Shown here: positions 54,342 to 62,927 of the stretch, in pieces
How positions within the stretch are numbered: the first letter of the stretch is position 1
How the letters are laid out: every line of letters starts with the position of its first letter
Assembly (NCBI RefSeq): GCF_026420865.1
Contig: NZ_JAPCWC010000004.1
Location: forward strand, 339,137 to 403,136
Direction: 5' to 3'
DNA from: Novosphingobium clariflavum
GTDB lineage: Bacteria > Pseudomonadota > Alphaproteobacteria > Sphingomonadales > Sphingomonadaceae
DNA: 64,000 nucleotides
Made by a program: the position numbers and the translations under genes
Notes under the pieces: generated by a model
Told to the model about the DNA's origin: nothing
Seen by the model: only the letters and a program-made list of their open reading frames with translations
The model's database searches: none

Positions 54342-55598
54342 TCAAAGCGAGCGCACATATTGCAGCGGGTTCACCGGGGTACCGGCGCGGCGCAGTTCCA
54401 CCTGCACACGGGGATCGCCGGGGCCGGTCTCGCCAAGCGGCGCGCCGGTGACGACGCTGTCGCCCACCGTGACGTCGAGCCGGGCAAGGCCGGTGACCAG
54501 CGAGGTCCAGCCGCCGTCGTGCTCGATGATGACGATCCGGCCATAGCCGTTGTAGGAGCCGGCATAGGCGATCCTCCCCGGCGCCGGCGCCACGATCTGG
54601 GCATTGCCGCGGGTGGCGAGCGACAACCCGCGCGCGGGGCTTTGCCCCGGCAGCACTTCGCCGAAGCCGGTGACCAGCCGTCCGGCGACCGGCAGGATGT
54701 AGCTGGGCAGGCCTTCGGGCGGGGCGTCGAACCGCGAGGCCTCGATCACCCTGGCGGATTCGGGCCGGTCGGGGCGCATGACCGGGCCGGGCAGGGCGGA
54801 AAGCTGCGCGCGCAGCGCGCCCTGCCTGCCCACCGCGTCGACCAGGTCGGACAGGTCTCGGGCCTTTTCGGCCAGCGCCAGGGCATGTTCGCTCTCGCGC
54901 GCGGCAATGCCGCTGGCCTGCCGTCCGGCGAGGCGCTGGCGGGTTTCCAGCACCGCGAGGCGATTGCGCTGGTCCTGCATCTGCACGTGCGAGGCGGCCA
55001 GTTCGCTGCGTGCCGCCCGCGCCTGGCGTTCGAGCGCGCGGCCGCGTTCGATCTCGGCGCGCAGTCCGGCGGTGCGGCGCTGCACTTCGGGTAGCATCGT
55101 GTCGAGCAGGGCGCGCATATAGACCGCGTCCTGCAGCGAGCCGGGGCGGAACATCGCCAGCACCGGCGGGCGGCGGGTGAGGCGCTGGAGTGAGCCGGTC
55201 AGCCGCACGAGCGGGGCCTGGCGCCGCGCCAGCCGCTCGCGCAGGGCGGTCCTCTGGAGGCCGAGCAGCTCGATCTTGGCTTGCTGGGCCGTGATACCGG
55301 CTTCGGTTTCCTGGATGCGGGCGGCCAGCGCTGCGGCATCGCGGGCGGTCTTCTCGGCCTGCTCGGTAACACCCCGGGCCTTGCGTTCGAGCACTTCGGC
55401 GCGGCGGCGGGCGCGTTCGCCGTCCGCACGGGCGGCGATCATCTCCTGCTGGGTCCGGGTGGCGTCAACCGCGGGGTCGAGCACGGCGAAGGCGCCGGTC
55501 TGGCCGAATCCGGAACCGGCAAGCAGCCCGAAAAGCACGACAGCACCCGCCGCAAGAGCGGTGGATGCTGCCAGGATCGTGCGTTTTTTCGGGCTCAC
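54342..55598 (-). CDS. EnvC-like murein hydrolase activator (degenerate LytM domain)
   Basis: 418 residues. N-terminal signal/anchor, a long coiled coil (about 45-270: MIAARADGERARRRAEVLERKARGVTEQAEKTARD), and a C-terminal M23-like domain (about 305-415). The metal motif is lost: GLSLATRGN stands where HxGxD should be, and DPRVQVELRRAG replaces HLHFE. Such inactive LytM domains activate amidases at the septum (EnvC). GTG start. Precedes ctpA on the same strand. Confidence 0.88.
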   Translation of the reverse strand: MSPKKRTILAASTALAAGAVVLFGLLAGSGFGQTGAFAVLDPAVDATRTQQEMIAARADGERARRRAEVLERKARGVTEQAEKTARDAAALAARIQETEAGITAQQAKIELLGLQRTALRERLARRQAPLVRLTGSLQRLTRRPPVLAMFRPGSLQDAVYMRALLDTMLPEVQRRTAGLRAEIERGRALERQARAARSELAASHVQMQDQRNRLAVLETRQRLAGRQASGIAARESEHALALAEKARDLSDLVDAVGRQGALRAQLSALPGPVMRPDRPESARVIEASRFDAPPEGLPSYILPVAGRLVTGFGEVLPGQSPARGLSLATRGNAQIVAPAPGRIAYAGSYNGYGRIVIIEHDGGWTSLVTGLARLDVTVGDSVVTGAPLGETGPGDPRVQVELRRAGTPVNPLQYVRSL

Positions 55599-55700
55599 GC
55601 GGGTCTGACTAGATCAGCGCGAGACCGGCGGGAAGGGGGCGGAGCAAGAACCGGAGGAAACTGGCTCCGCAACGCGCTCCGCGACCCTTCCTGCATCAGT

Positions 55701-57227
55701 TCAGCCGGTGCGGCGAACGGCGCCCTTGTGCGAGCCGACGCTCTTGGGGCCGCGCGGACGGAAGTTGCGCTTGCGCTCACCCTGTTCCTCGCCGCCTTCG
55801 CGGCGTTCGCCATGATGCGCACCGCGCGGTGCGTCCTGGCGCGGACGATCGTCGCGGCGGCGCTCGTCACGGCGTCCGTCATGGCCGCGCTGGCCTTCAC
55901 TGCGCTGACCGTCACGGCGCTCGCCACGCGGCTGCTGGCTGCGGTTGCCGCCATTGCCGCGGCCGTTGCCACGACCACCCTGACCGCCGCTGCGGCCATT
56001 GCCCTGCGGCGCGGAAGGCGCGCTGCGGGCAGGCGCGGGCAGGCGCGAGGCCTGCTTCTGGAAGTCTTCGGGCAGGCCGAGTGTGGTCAGCTTGACGCGG
56101 GTCAGCTTCTCGATGTCGCGGATATAGGGCTTCTCGTCCGGCGCGACGTAACTGACCGCGACACCGTCGGCACCCGCACGCGCGGTGCGGCCGATGCGGT
56201 GGACGTACTGTTCGGCCACGTTCGGGATTTCGAAGTTGTAGACGTGGCTCACGCCCGAGACGTCGATGCCGCGTGCGGCGATGTCGGTCGCCACGAGGAT
56301 GCGGATCGTGCCCTGGCGGAAGCCGCCGAGCGCGGCGGTGCGCTGGGCCTGGCTCTTGTTGCCGTGGATCGCGGCGGCCGGGATGCCGGCAGCGACGAGG
56401 TGGCGGACCACGCGGTCAGCGCCGTGCTTGGTGCGGGTGAACACCAGCGCACGGTCGATGGCGCCGTGCTCGGCCTTCTCGGCGGCGTCTTCGGCAAGGC
56501 CGGCGCGCAGGCTGAGCGTCAGCAATGCCTGCTTTTCGGCCTGGTTGATGAAGGTGGCGTACTGTTCGACACGTTCGGCCGTGGTCGACTGTGGCGCCAC
56601 TTCGACACGCACCGGATCATTGATGAACTGGCGGCCGAGTTCGGCGATCGCCTGCGGCATCGTGGCCGAGAAGAACAGGCTCTGGCGCGACTTGGGCAGC
56701 AGCGCGGCGACGCGCTTGAGCGGCTGGATGAAGCCGAGATCCATCATCTGGTCGGCTTCGTCGAGCACGAAGATCTCGACATGGCGCAGCGTCAGCGCGC
56801 GGCTGTCGATCAGGTCGAGCAGGCGACCGGGGGTGGCGACAAGGATGTCGGTCCCGCGTTCGAGTGCGCGCGCCTGCTTGCCGGCGGGCACGCCGCCGAA
56901 GATGCACTGGACCGAAAGGTTCAGGAACTTGGCGTAGCCGCGCATGTTCTCGGCGATCTGGGCCGCGAGTTCGCGGGTCGGCGACAGCACGAGCATCCGG
57001 CAGCCGGCGTTCTGGCGCGGCTTGGGATCACCCGCGAGCCGGTGCAGCGAGGGCAGCGAGAAAGCGGCGGTCTTGCCGGTGCCGGTCTGGGCGATGCCAA
57101 GCAGGTCACGGCCTTCGAGCAGCGCCGGAATCGACTGGCGCTGGATCGGCGAGGGATCGGTGTAACCCTTGGCGGTGAGCGCACGGAGAATCGGCTCGGC
57201 CAGACCAAGTTCGGAGAAATAGGACAT
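55701..57227 (-). CDS. DEAD-box ATP-dependent RNA helicase, RhlE-like
   Basis: 508 residues. Q motif DPSPIQRQSIPALLEGRD, motif I AQTGTGKT, PTRELAAQ, TPGRL, motif II VLDEADQM, SAT, then the second RecA domain with LVATDIAARGIDV and YVHRIGRTARAG. The C-terminal 130 residues are disordered and Gly/Arg/Asp-rich (RGG- and RRDD-type), typical of RhlE-like proteins. Start ATG 57227; a larger in-frame extension upstream is not real. Confidence 0.93.
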   Translation of the reverse strand: MSYFSELGLAEPILRALTAKGYTDPSPIQRQSIPALLEGRDLLGIAQTGTGKTAAFSLPSLHRLAGDPKPRQNAGCRMLVLSPTRELAAQIAENMRGYAKFLNLSVQCIFGGVPAGKQARALERGTDILVATPGRLLDLIDSRALTLRHVEIFVLDEADQMMDLGFIQPLKRVAALLPKSRQSLFFSATMPQAIAELGRQFINDPVRVEVAPQSTTAERVEQYATFINQAEKQALLTLSLRAGLAEDAAEKAEHGAIDRALVFTRTKHGADRVVRHLVAAGIPAAAIHGNKSQAQRTAALGGFRQGTIRILVATDIAARGIDVSGVSHVYNFEIPNVAEQYVHRIGRTARAGADGVAVSYVAPDEKPYIRDIEKLTRVKLTTLGLPEDFQKQASRLPAPARSAPSAPQGNGRSGGQGGRGNGRGNGGNRSQQPRGERRDGQRSEGQRGHDGRRDERRRDDRPRQDAPRGAHHGERREGGEEQGERKRNFRPRGPKSVGSHKGAVRRTG

Positions 57228-57541
57228 CAAGTCACTTTCACAAGCAGCCCGGGCGCGCCGACAGAAAGGGGCGCGCGGAGCTAGGTGTCGTTTCGGGCGA
57301 CCCTGCGTGAAGAAGGAAGCTGGTTCAGGGGCAACCGCTCGTCCGGGCCGGTTCTGGCGATGGACGCCGGAAACCTCACGCTGCTCTCGGATTGCGGTGG
57401 GAAATGGAGCCCACACGCCGGTTGCTTGGCGTGCATTTAGGACAGGGCTGGGGAAAACGCAAGAAAATTGCGTTTTCGGGGAATGCAGTCTGGCGCGAAT
57501 CGCTGATTCGCCTCGACGTGCTCCCGCGAAATCGCGAAATC
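57228..57541 (-). other. Intergenic region upstream of the DEAD-box gene, with hairpin
   Basis: 314 bp between mmcB and the helicase gene, both leftward. It holds a 10-bp perfect hairpin GAAAACGCAA-gaaaa-TTGCGTTTTC (57453-57477), 64 bp after the mmcB stop, which could be its terminator or an RNA leader structure of the helicase gene. No ORF stands out. Confidence 0.5.
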
Positions 57542-58087
57542 CTATCCTTCCTTGCCCCATTGCAGGGTCTGCGGATCGCCCTGGGTGACCAGCCGCCGCA
57601 AGGCGGCGCGGGCGAGGCGTTCGGTCTCCACCTTGCGGTGAGCGGCGGCCAACTGGTGCAGCGGGGCGGGCCGCAGGATCTCGGCGTCGTAGCCGTCGGC
57701 CGCGATCACGCCGCAGCGTTCGGGGAGAAACGCGTCGGATTCCAGTGGCGCACGGTCCAGCGTGGGCGGCAGGGCCCAGTAGAACCGGTCGCAATAGTCC
57801 AGATAGTCGGTCCATTTGCCGTCACCCAGCAGGTCGGCCCGGCTCACCTTGATCTCGACGATGATGACGTGGCCTTTGGCATCGACGCCCATCAGGTCCG
57901 CCCGCCGTCCACAGCGCAGCGGCATCTCCGGCAGGCACCAGATGTCGTTGCGTGCAAACAGCCGTCCGACGCCGCGGGCGACGTCCAGGGCGGTGATCGG
58001 CGCTGGTGTGGCCGGTATCGGACTGTTCGGTATCGGACTGCTCGAAATCGGGCTGATTGGCGAAAAGGGAGAATCGATGTCGGCCAT
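57542..58087 (-). CDS. mmcB: MmcB-family DNA repair protein
   Basis: 181-residue protein related to Caulobacter MmcB, which is needed for mitomycin C tolerance. PD-(D/E)xK-like core: residues 35-120, LDVARGVGRLFARNDIWCLPEMPLRCGRRADLMGVDAKGHVIIVEIKVSRADL, with D64 and E78-x-K80 as candidate metal residues. The N-terminal 30 residues are a Ser/Pro/Ile repeat encoded by a 15-bp tandem repeat and not conserved. A LexA box lies 13 bp before the start. Confidence 0.9.
   Translation of the reverse strand: MADIDSPFSPISPISSSPIPNSPIPATPAPITALDVARGVGRLFARNDIWCLPEMPLRCGRRADLMGVDAKGHVIIVEIKVSRADLLGDGKWTDYLDYCDRFYWALPPTLDRAPLESDAFLPERCGVIAADGYDAEILRPAPLHQLAAAHRKVETERLARAALRRLVTQGDPQTLQWGKEG
57999..58058 (-). 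repeat. 15-bp coding tandem repeat at the mmcB 5' end
   Basis: GGTATCGGACTGTTC (58014-58028) and GGTATCGGACTGCTC (58029-58043) are near-identical; degenerate units flank them at 57999 and 58044. On the minus strand they encode (S/N)SPIP-type pentapeptides. Confidence 0.75.
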
Positions 58088-58099
58088 GCCGCATCATAA

Positions 58100-58114
58100 G
58101 AACAGAATGGGAAC
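58100..58114 (-). promoter_or_regulatory. LexA (SOS) box upstream of mmcB
   Basis: GTTC-CCATTCT-GTTC on the minus strand, a perfect GTTC-N7-GTTC element, the alphaproteobacterial LexA operator, centred 20 bp before the mmcB ATG in the 29-bp gap to the upstream gene. Confidence 0.85.
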
Positions 58115-58116
58115 TT

Positions 58117-58668
58117 TCAACCCGCCAGGCGGCGTGATTCGCCGCGGGAATGTTCGGTCGGAAGAAGCGCCTCGCTCGGAGCCAGGGCGACCACGGCATC
58201 GCGCGCGGTTACGAATTCCTCCCAGAGCGAACGCGCCGCGGCGCGCGGGTCGGCCCCGCGGTCGAGGGCGCAGAGCAGGGCGCAGAGGCCGGCTTCCATG
58301 ATTGCGGTGAGGTCGTCGATGCCCTGTTCTGCCAGACGGCACTGCCAGCCGCCGACTTCCCGGATGATCGCGGGAAAGGCGCGGACGTTGAGGCCGGTGT
58401 TGTGGTCATCGGTTCCGGCGATCGCGGCGACGACTTGCGCGGCCTGGTGCAGGGCGGCCCACTTGATGGCGATAGCGCCCATGGCCGTGGGCGCGGCCGC
58501 CTGTGAGGGCTGCGGCCAGGAGGCGACGTAGTCGTCAGCGCAGTTGTGGGCGCCGTTGCCAACCATGTCATTGCGATTGGGGTGATGATGGGGATTGACG
58601 ATATCGGTCACGACCCAGCCATCGGCTGTCGTCCAGTCATTGTCCGAAGGAGAACCGGTCGCGTCCAT
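58117..58668 (-). CDS. Hypothetical protein, unknown function
   Basis: 183 residues, cytosolic (no signal or membrane segment). Histidine-rich start (VNPHHHPNRNDMVGNGAHN) and a helical C-terminal half with AIMEAGLCALLCALDRGADPRAAARSLWEEF. Codon use resembles that of neighbouring genes. Not a family I recognise. Immediately upstream of the mmcB SOS box on the same strand; whether it is part of that transcript is unclear. Confidence 0.6.
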   Translation of the reverse strand: MDATGSPSDNDWTTADGWVVTDIVNPHHHPNRNDMVGNGAHNCADDYVASWPQPSQAAAPTAMGAIAIKWAALHQAAQVVAAIAGTDDHNTGLNVRAFPAIIREVGGWQCRLAEQGIDDLTAIMEAGLCALLCALDRGADPRAAARSLWEEFVTARDAVVALAPSEALLPTEHSRGESRRLAG

Positions 58669-58804
58669 GGGCGAATCGATAGCCCAGAGGCGGTTGCGAA
58701 TTTGCTAACCCGGCATCCGCACCACATTTTCCGGTGGACTACGGGGCGATCGCGACATTTGTCTCTGGCAAGGCGGCTCATGCTCTGCTAGTCGCCCCGG
58801 CACT

Positions 58805-58881
<77 letters not shown>

Positions 58882-59138
58882 ATCTCACAAAATCGTCGGA
58901 AAATTGGTATCTTGAGGATAATCCGTCCTCAGGGTGTAGCACGGCAGTGCATCACAAGCGGCTTTCCGGCTTGTGGCGTCGAGGCGGTGTTCATCAGTTC
59001 CGGGTGCGCGTCCCTGCGGACCTTCCGGCGGGCGCGGAGGCAGCTTTCCACCGAATTCCCAACCTTGCAGGGGAAGAAAGCCCGAATCATACTCTTGACC
59101 ACCTTGAGAGGCGCCCGGCCTTGCGGCATGAGGACAGG

Positions 59139-59579
59139 GTGCTTTCGCAGAAAACCCGCTATGCCATCCGTGCCATGCAGCACCTTGCCGACAACTTCGG
59201 ACAAGGCCCTGTCCAACTGGCGCAGATCGCCGAGGCACAGAATATCCCTGCCAAGTTCCTGACGACGATCCTTTCGGAACTCACCCGTTTCGGCATCGTC
59301 GATTCCCAGCGCGGCAAGGACGGCGGGTACTGGCTGGCGGTGCCGCCGATCGACATCACTTATGGCGACCTCATCCGCATCATGCGCGGATCGCTGGCGC
59401 TGGTGCCCTGTGCCAGCCGGTTCGCGCACGAGAAGTGCAAGAACTGCCTCGAGGAAGGCGATTGCCGGACCCGCGCGCTGATGCTCGAAGTGCGGGACCG
59501 CACCGCCGATCTGCTCGACGGTGTGCGCCTTTCGGACAAGATCGAGCTGGTTCCCGCACAGGCCGACGAAGAGGCCTGA
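59139..59579 (+). CDS. Rrf2-family transcriptional regulator with four-cysteine cluster
   Basis: 146 residues. Winged HTH at 1-80 (LSQKTRYAIRAMQHLADNF, PAKFLTTILSELTRFGIVDSQRGKDGGYWLA). The C-terminal helix holds C91, C100, C103 and C109 (C-x8-C-x2-C-x5-C), unlike the C-x5-C-x5-C of IscR/NsrR, so it probably binds an Fe-S cluster or zinc. GTG start with AGGA nearby. It heads the yezD-tonB-tauE group and is the likely regulator of it. Confidence 0.9.
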   Translation: MLSQKTRYAIRAMQHLADNFGQGPVQLAQIAEAQNIPAKFLTTILSELTRFGIVDSQRGKDGGYWLAVPPIDITYGDLIRIMRGSLALVPCASRFAHEKCKNCLEEGDCRTRALMLEVRDRTADLLDGVRLSDKIELVPAQADEEA

Positions 59580-59819
59580 CGGCGTCCCTCCCGGTGCGCG
59601 GCAGCCCGTCGCCGCCGGTTTTCCCGCGCGGCGGCACCCTTTTGCTCACGATCTTCCGGCGGTTGGCTCCGGCTGCAGGCAAGTATCGCTTCGGCGTAAA
59701 TAGATTTTGCTTGGGCGCGAAAACGAGAACCTTGTCTCCTTGCCTATTGTCTACTTTTTAAGTTGAGAATATGCAGGGCGCGGCGGCAAGGAAAGGCCGC
59801 GCTCGGAGGAAGATTCGCA

Positions 59820-60059
59820 ATGGCTCAACCGTCAACGGATACCCAGCGATCGGGATCGAACCTGTCCCGGGACACCGCTCACACCGGCAGTGCCGTCCAG
59901 TCCCATGCCACCCAGCCCCACGCCGGACACGCCAAGCCGGCACCGCTGCAGGTGGTGGCCGATGCGCTTGGACGGATGCGCTACGGCGTGATCCAGATGA
60001 CCGTTCACGACGGCAAGCTGGTCCAGCTCGATATCACCGAACGCAAGCGCTTCGCCTGA
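59820..60059 (+). CDS. YezD-family (DUF2292) small protein
   Basis: 79 residues. Disordered Ser/Thr/His-rich first half; the DUF2292 core at the end (VVADALGRMRYGVIQMTVHDGKLVQLDITERKRF). Members often sit beside sulfate, sulfonate or cysteine genes in other bacteria. GGAGGA 9 nt before the ATG is a strong SD. The 240 bp upstream hold a T5 run with a GCGCGGC/GCCGCGC leader hairpin (59778-59802) and no other gene. Confidence 0.82.
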   Translation: MAQPSTDTQRSGSNLSRDTAHTGSAVQSHATQPHAGHAKPAPLQVVADALGRMRYGVIQMTVHDGKLVQLDITERKRFA

Positions 60060-60218
60060 GGCGTGATTGCATAAGCGCACCCTGACGCTGCGACGGCGCG
60101 GCTGCGTACACGATTTTCTGTTTTTGCCGAACAGACCGGACCCCCGGATGCCAGGCTCCAGGCCCAAATAGCAAAACCATACGACGTCACGTCATTTGGA
60201 CTCATCAAGGGGGATTTC

Positions 60219-62786
60219 ATGAGACGCCATTTCAGCGGGCCGCTTCCGGCCCCGCTTCCACTCGCCTGCCTGACGTTCACGCTGCTGGCTGCGGCGCCCT
60301 TAACGCCCGCGTTGGCCGCCGAAACCGCTGCCGAAACCGCCGCCCTAACCAACGGCGCGACCTCGGCCGATGCCGGACAGGAATCGCCCACGTCGGTCGG
60401 CACCGGCGCGCACGACCGCGGCGGCGAGATTCTCGTCACGGCGCGCCGCCGGCAGGAGTCGAGCCAGAGCGTGCCGCTGGCGATCTCGGTCGTGGGCGGC
60501 GAGCATCTCGATTCCACCGGCGCCTTCAACGTCGGCCGTCTCCAGCAGCTGACGCCCACGCTTCAGTTCTATTCGTCGAACCCGCGCAACACCGCGGTCA
60601 ACATCCGCGGCCTCGGCGTGCCGTTCGGCCTCACCAACGACGGCATCGAGCAGGGCGTGGGCATCTACATCGACGATGTCTACAACGCGCGTGTCGCCTC
60701 GGCCACGTTCGACTTCCTCGACGTTGCCCAGATCGAGGTGCTGCGTGGCCCGCAGGGTACGCTTTACGGCAAGAACACCACGGCCGGCGCCATCAACATC
60801 ACCACCAACCAGCCGACGTTCGACTTCCAGGGCAAGGCTGAGGTGTCGATCGGCAACTACAACTTCAAGCAGGCCAAGGTCGCCGTCTCCGGCCCGCTGT
60901 CCGATACCGTGGCGATCCGTCTCGCGGCCTCGACCACCGATCGCCGCGGCACGATCTACAACGTGACGACCAGCCAGTGGATCCAGAGCCAGGACAATAT
61001 CGGCCTGCGCGGCCAGCTGCTCTGGAAACCCGCCGATGCGCTCTCGATCACGCTGGCGGGGGACTACAGCACGCAGGACGCCAATTGCTGCGGCTCGGTC
61101 TACGTCGGTTACGGCCCGACCCAGCGTGCCGCCAACCGCCAGTTCCCGGCGCTTGCCGCCGCGCTCGGCTATACGCCGGTCAGCACCAATCCATTTGACC
61201 GCCTGACCGATCTCGACACCCCGCTGCGCGCCAAGAACAAGATCGGCGGCGCCTCGGTGCGGGTGAAGTGGGACCTCGGGCCGGGCACGCTGACCTCGAT
61301 CTCGGCCTGGCGCTTCTGGGACTGGGATCCGTCGAACGACCGCGATTTCACCGGGCTGCCGATCGTCGCGCTTTCGCAGAATCCCTCGCAGCAGGACCAG
61401 TACACGCAGGAGCTGCGCTACAATTACAGCGGCAAGCACTTCGACTTCGTGGTCGGCGCCTTCGGCTTCTACCAGCGCATCGATACCCAGGGCACCGAAT
61501 CGCAGGGCTCGGCGGCAAGCCGCTGGAACATCAATCCCGGCACGAACGCGCAGGTTCCGCCCGGTTCCTCGGGCTGCGGCCCCACTGCCTCGAACAAGCT
61601 GGCCTGCGATCCTGCGGTGCTTGACGGGCTGGTTGCCTACAATACCCAGTATCTCAAGAACACCAGCGCCGCGCTGTTCGGCCAGCTGAGCTGGCACGTC
61701 ACCCCGGAACTGACGGTGCAGCCGGGCGTGCGCCTCAACTACGACAAGAAGGAAGGCTATTACCAGCGCCGCGTGTTCGACGGACAGGGCGACGAACTGC
61801 TGCTTGGCCAGAGTTCCTATACCCCCACACAGACCGCGCAGCTGGCGATCTACACGCCGCAGGAAATCTCGCCCGAGTTCAGCGACTGGAACTTCAGCTA
61901 CGATTTCAACGTCAGCTACAAGGTCGCACCGGACGTGCTGGTCTATGCGACTTATGCCAAGAGCTTCAAGTCGGGCGGCATCAACCAGAACGGCGTGCCG
62001 GTCGACAGTGCGAACAACCCGATCCTCGCGGCCCAGACGGTGAAGCCGGAATCGGTGCACAACTACGAGGCCGGCATCAAGACCCAGTTCTGGGACCGCC
62101 GCGCGACCTTCAACCTGTCGATCTTCCGCACCGACGTCGGCAATTACCAGGCCAATGTCAGCAACGGCCAGTACGGCGTGCTGCGCGGTTATCTCGCCAA
62201 TGCGCAGAAGGTGCGCTCGCAGGGGGTAGAATGGGACTTCTCGGTCCGCCCGAGCGAGCGATTCAATGCCTACGTCAACGGCTCCTACACCGACGCCACC
62301 TACCGCAAGTTCACCGACGCGCCGTGCCCGCCGGAACTGTCGGGTGGCACAGTGGCCACCGGTACCCAGACGCCGGGCGCGGCGGGCACGCCGAACAGCC
62401 TCAGCCCTGCCAATTGCGACATTTCCGGCCAGCGGTTGCCGGGCGTGTCGAAGTGGACTCTCTCGTTCGGCTTCGAGGCGAATACCCCGGTCACCCTGCT
62501 GAAGCAGGAAGGCGAAGTCTACTTCGGCTATGACGGCAGCTATCGTTCGAACTTCTCGTCGAACCCGTCGCCTTCTGCCTATACCTGGGTGGACGGTTAT
62601 AGCCTCTCGAACTTCCGTCTGGGCTTCCGTACCGATAATGGATTCGATATCTACGGTTGGGTACGTAATGCCTTTGATCAGAATTACTTCGACCAGCTTT
62701 TTGTCGGGCCGAGCAATACCGGCCTGATCGCTGGTCTTCCGGGTGACCCGCGCACCTGGGGCGGCACCATCCGCTACAACTTCTGA
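60219..62786 (+). CDS. TonB-dependent receptor (Rrf2/YezD-linked)
   Basis: 855 residues. Signal peptide (LACLTFTLLAAAPLTPALAA), a disordered spacer, TonB box/plug beginning ILVTARRRQESSQSVPLAISVV with YIDDVYNARVASATFDFLDVAQIEVLRGPQGTLYGKNTTAGAINI, and a long barrel ending in GTIRYNF. Internal Cys pairs (NCCGS, GCGP...ACDP, PCPP...NCDI) occur in predicted loops. No siderophore signature; linkage to TauE suggests a sulfur-containing ligand, an inference. AAGGGGG SD before ATG. Confidence 0.92.
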   Translation: MRRHFSGPLPAPLPLACLTFTLLAAAPLTPALAAETAAETAALTNGATSADAGQESPTSVGTGAHDRGGEILVTARRRQESSQSVPLAISVVGGEHLDSTGAFNVGRLQQLTPTLQFYSSNPRNTAVNIRGLGVPFGLTNDGIEQGVGIYIDDVYNARVASATFDFLDVAQIEVLRGPQGTLYGKNTTAGAINITTNQPTFDFQGKAEVSIGNYNFKQAKVAVSGPLSDTVAIRLAASTTDRRGTIYNVTTSQWIQSQDNIGLRGQLLWKPADALSITLAGDYSTQDANCCGSVYVGYGPTQRAANRQFPALAAALGYTPVSTNPFDRLTDLDTPLRAKNKIGGASVRVKWDLGPGTLTSISAWRFWDWDPSNDRDFTGLPIVALSQNPSQQDQYTQELRYNYSGKHFDFVVGAFGFYQRIDTQGTESQGSAASRWNINPGTNAQVPPGSSGCGPTASNKLACDPAVLDGLVAYNTQYLKNTSAALFGQLSWHVTPELTVQPGVRLNYDKKEGYYQRRVFDGQGDELLLGQSSYTPTQTAQLAIYTPQEISPEFSDWNFSYDFNVSYKVAPDVLVYATYAKSFKSGGINQNGVPVDSANNPILAAQTVKPESVHNYEAGIKTQFWDRRATFNLSIFRTDVGNYQANVSNGQYGVLRGYLANAQKVRSQGVEWDFSVRPSERFNAYVNGSYTDATYRKFTDAPCPPELSGGTVATGTQTPGAAGTPNSLSPANCDISGQRLPGVSKWTLSFGFEANTPVTLLKQEGEVYFGYDGSYRSNFSSNPSPSAYTWVDGYSLSNFRLGFRTDNGFDIYGWVRNAFDQNYFDQLFVGPSNTGLIAGLPGDPRTWGGTIRYNF

Positions 62787-62795
62787 TCTTCAGCA

Positions 62796-62840
62796 GGAGC
62801 CGCCGGTCCGCGCCCATCTTTGCGGCGTACCGGCGGCTCC
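62796..62840 (+). promoter_or_regulatory. Long intercistronic hairpin between tonB and tauE
   Basis: Twelve-bp arms GGAGCCGCCGGT and ACCGGCGGCTCC with an inner CCGC/GCGG pair, no U-tract. More likely an mRNA-stabilising or attenuating stem than a terminator. Confidence 0.6.
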
Positions 62841-62927
62841 CCGGTCTTGTCGGCCGCATCTTCCGCGCGGTCACCCAAAGGCCTGCCCGGCGCGAAAGTG
62901 CCCCTGCGGAACAAGGAGGACCACCTC

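Noticed and set aside
60345..62060. 571-codon antisense frame over the second TonB receptor
   Set aside because: The receptor has plug, barrel and terminal Phe; the antisense product is Arg/Ala/Asp-rich without any motif.
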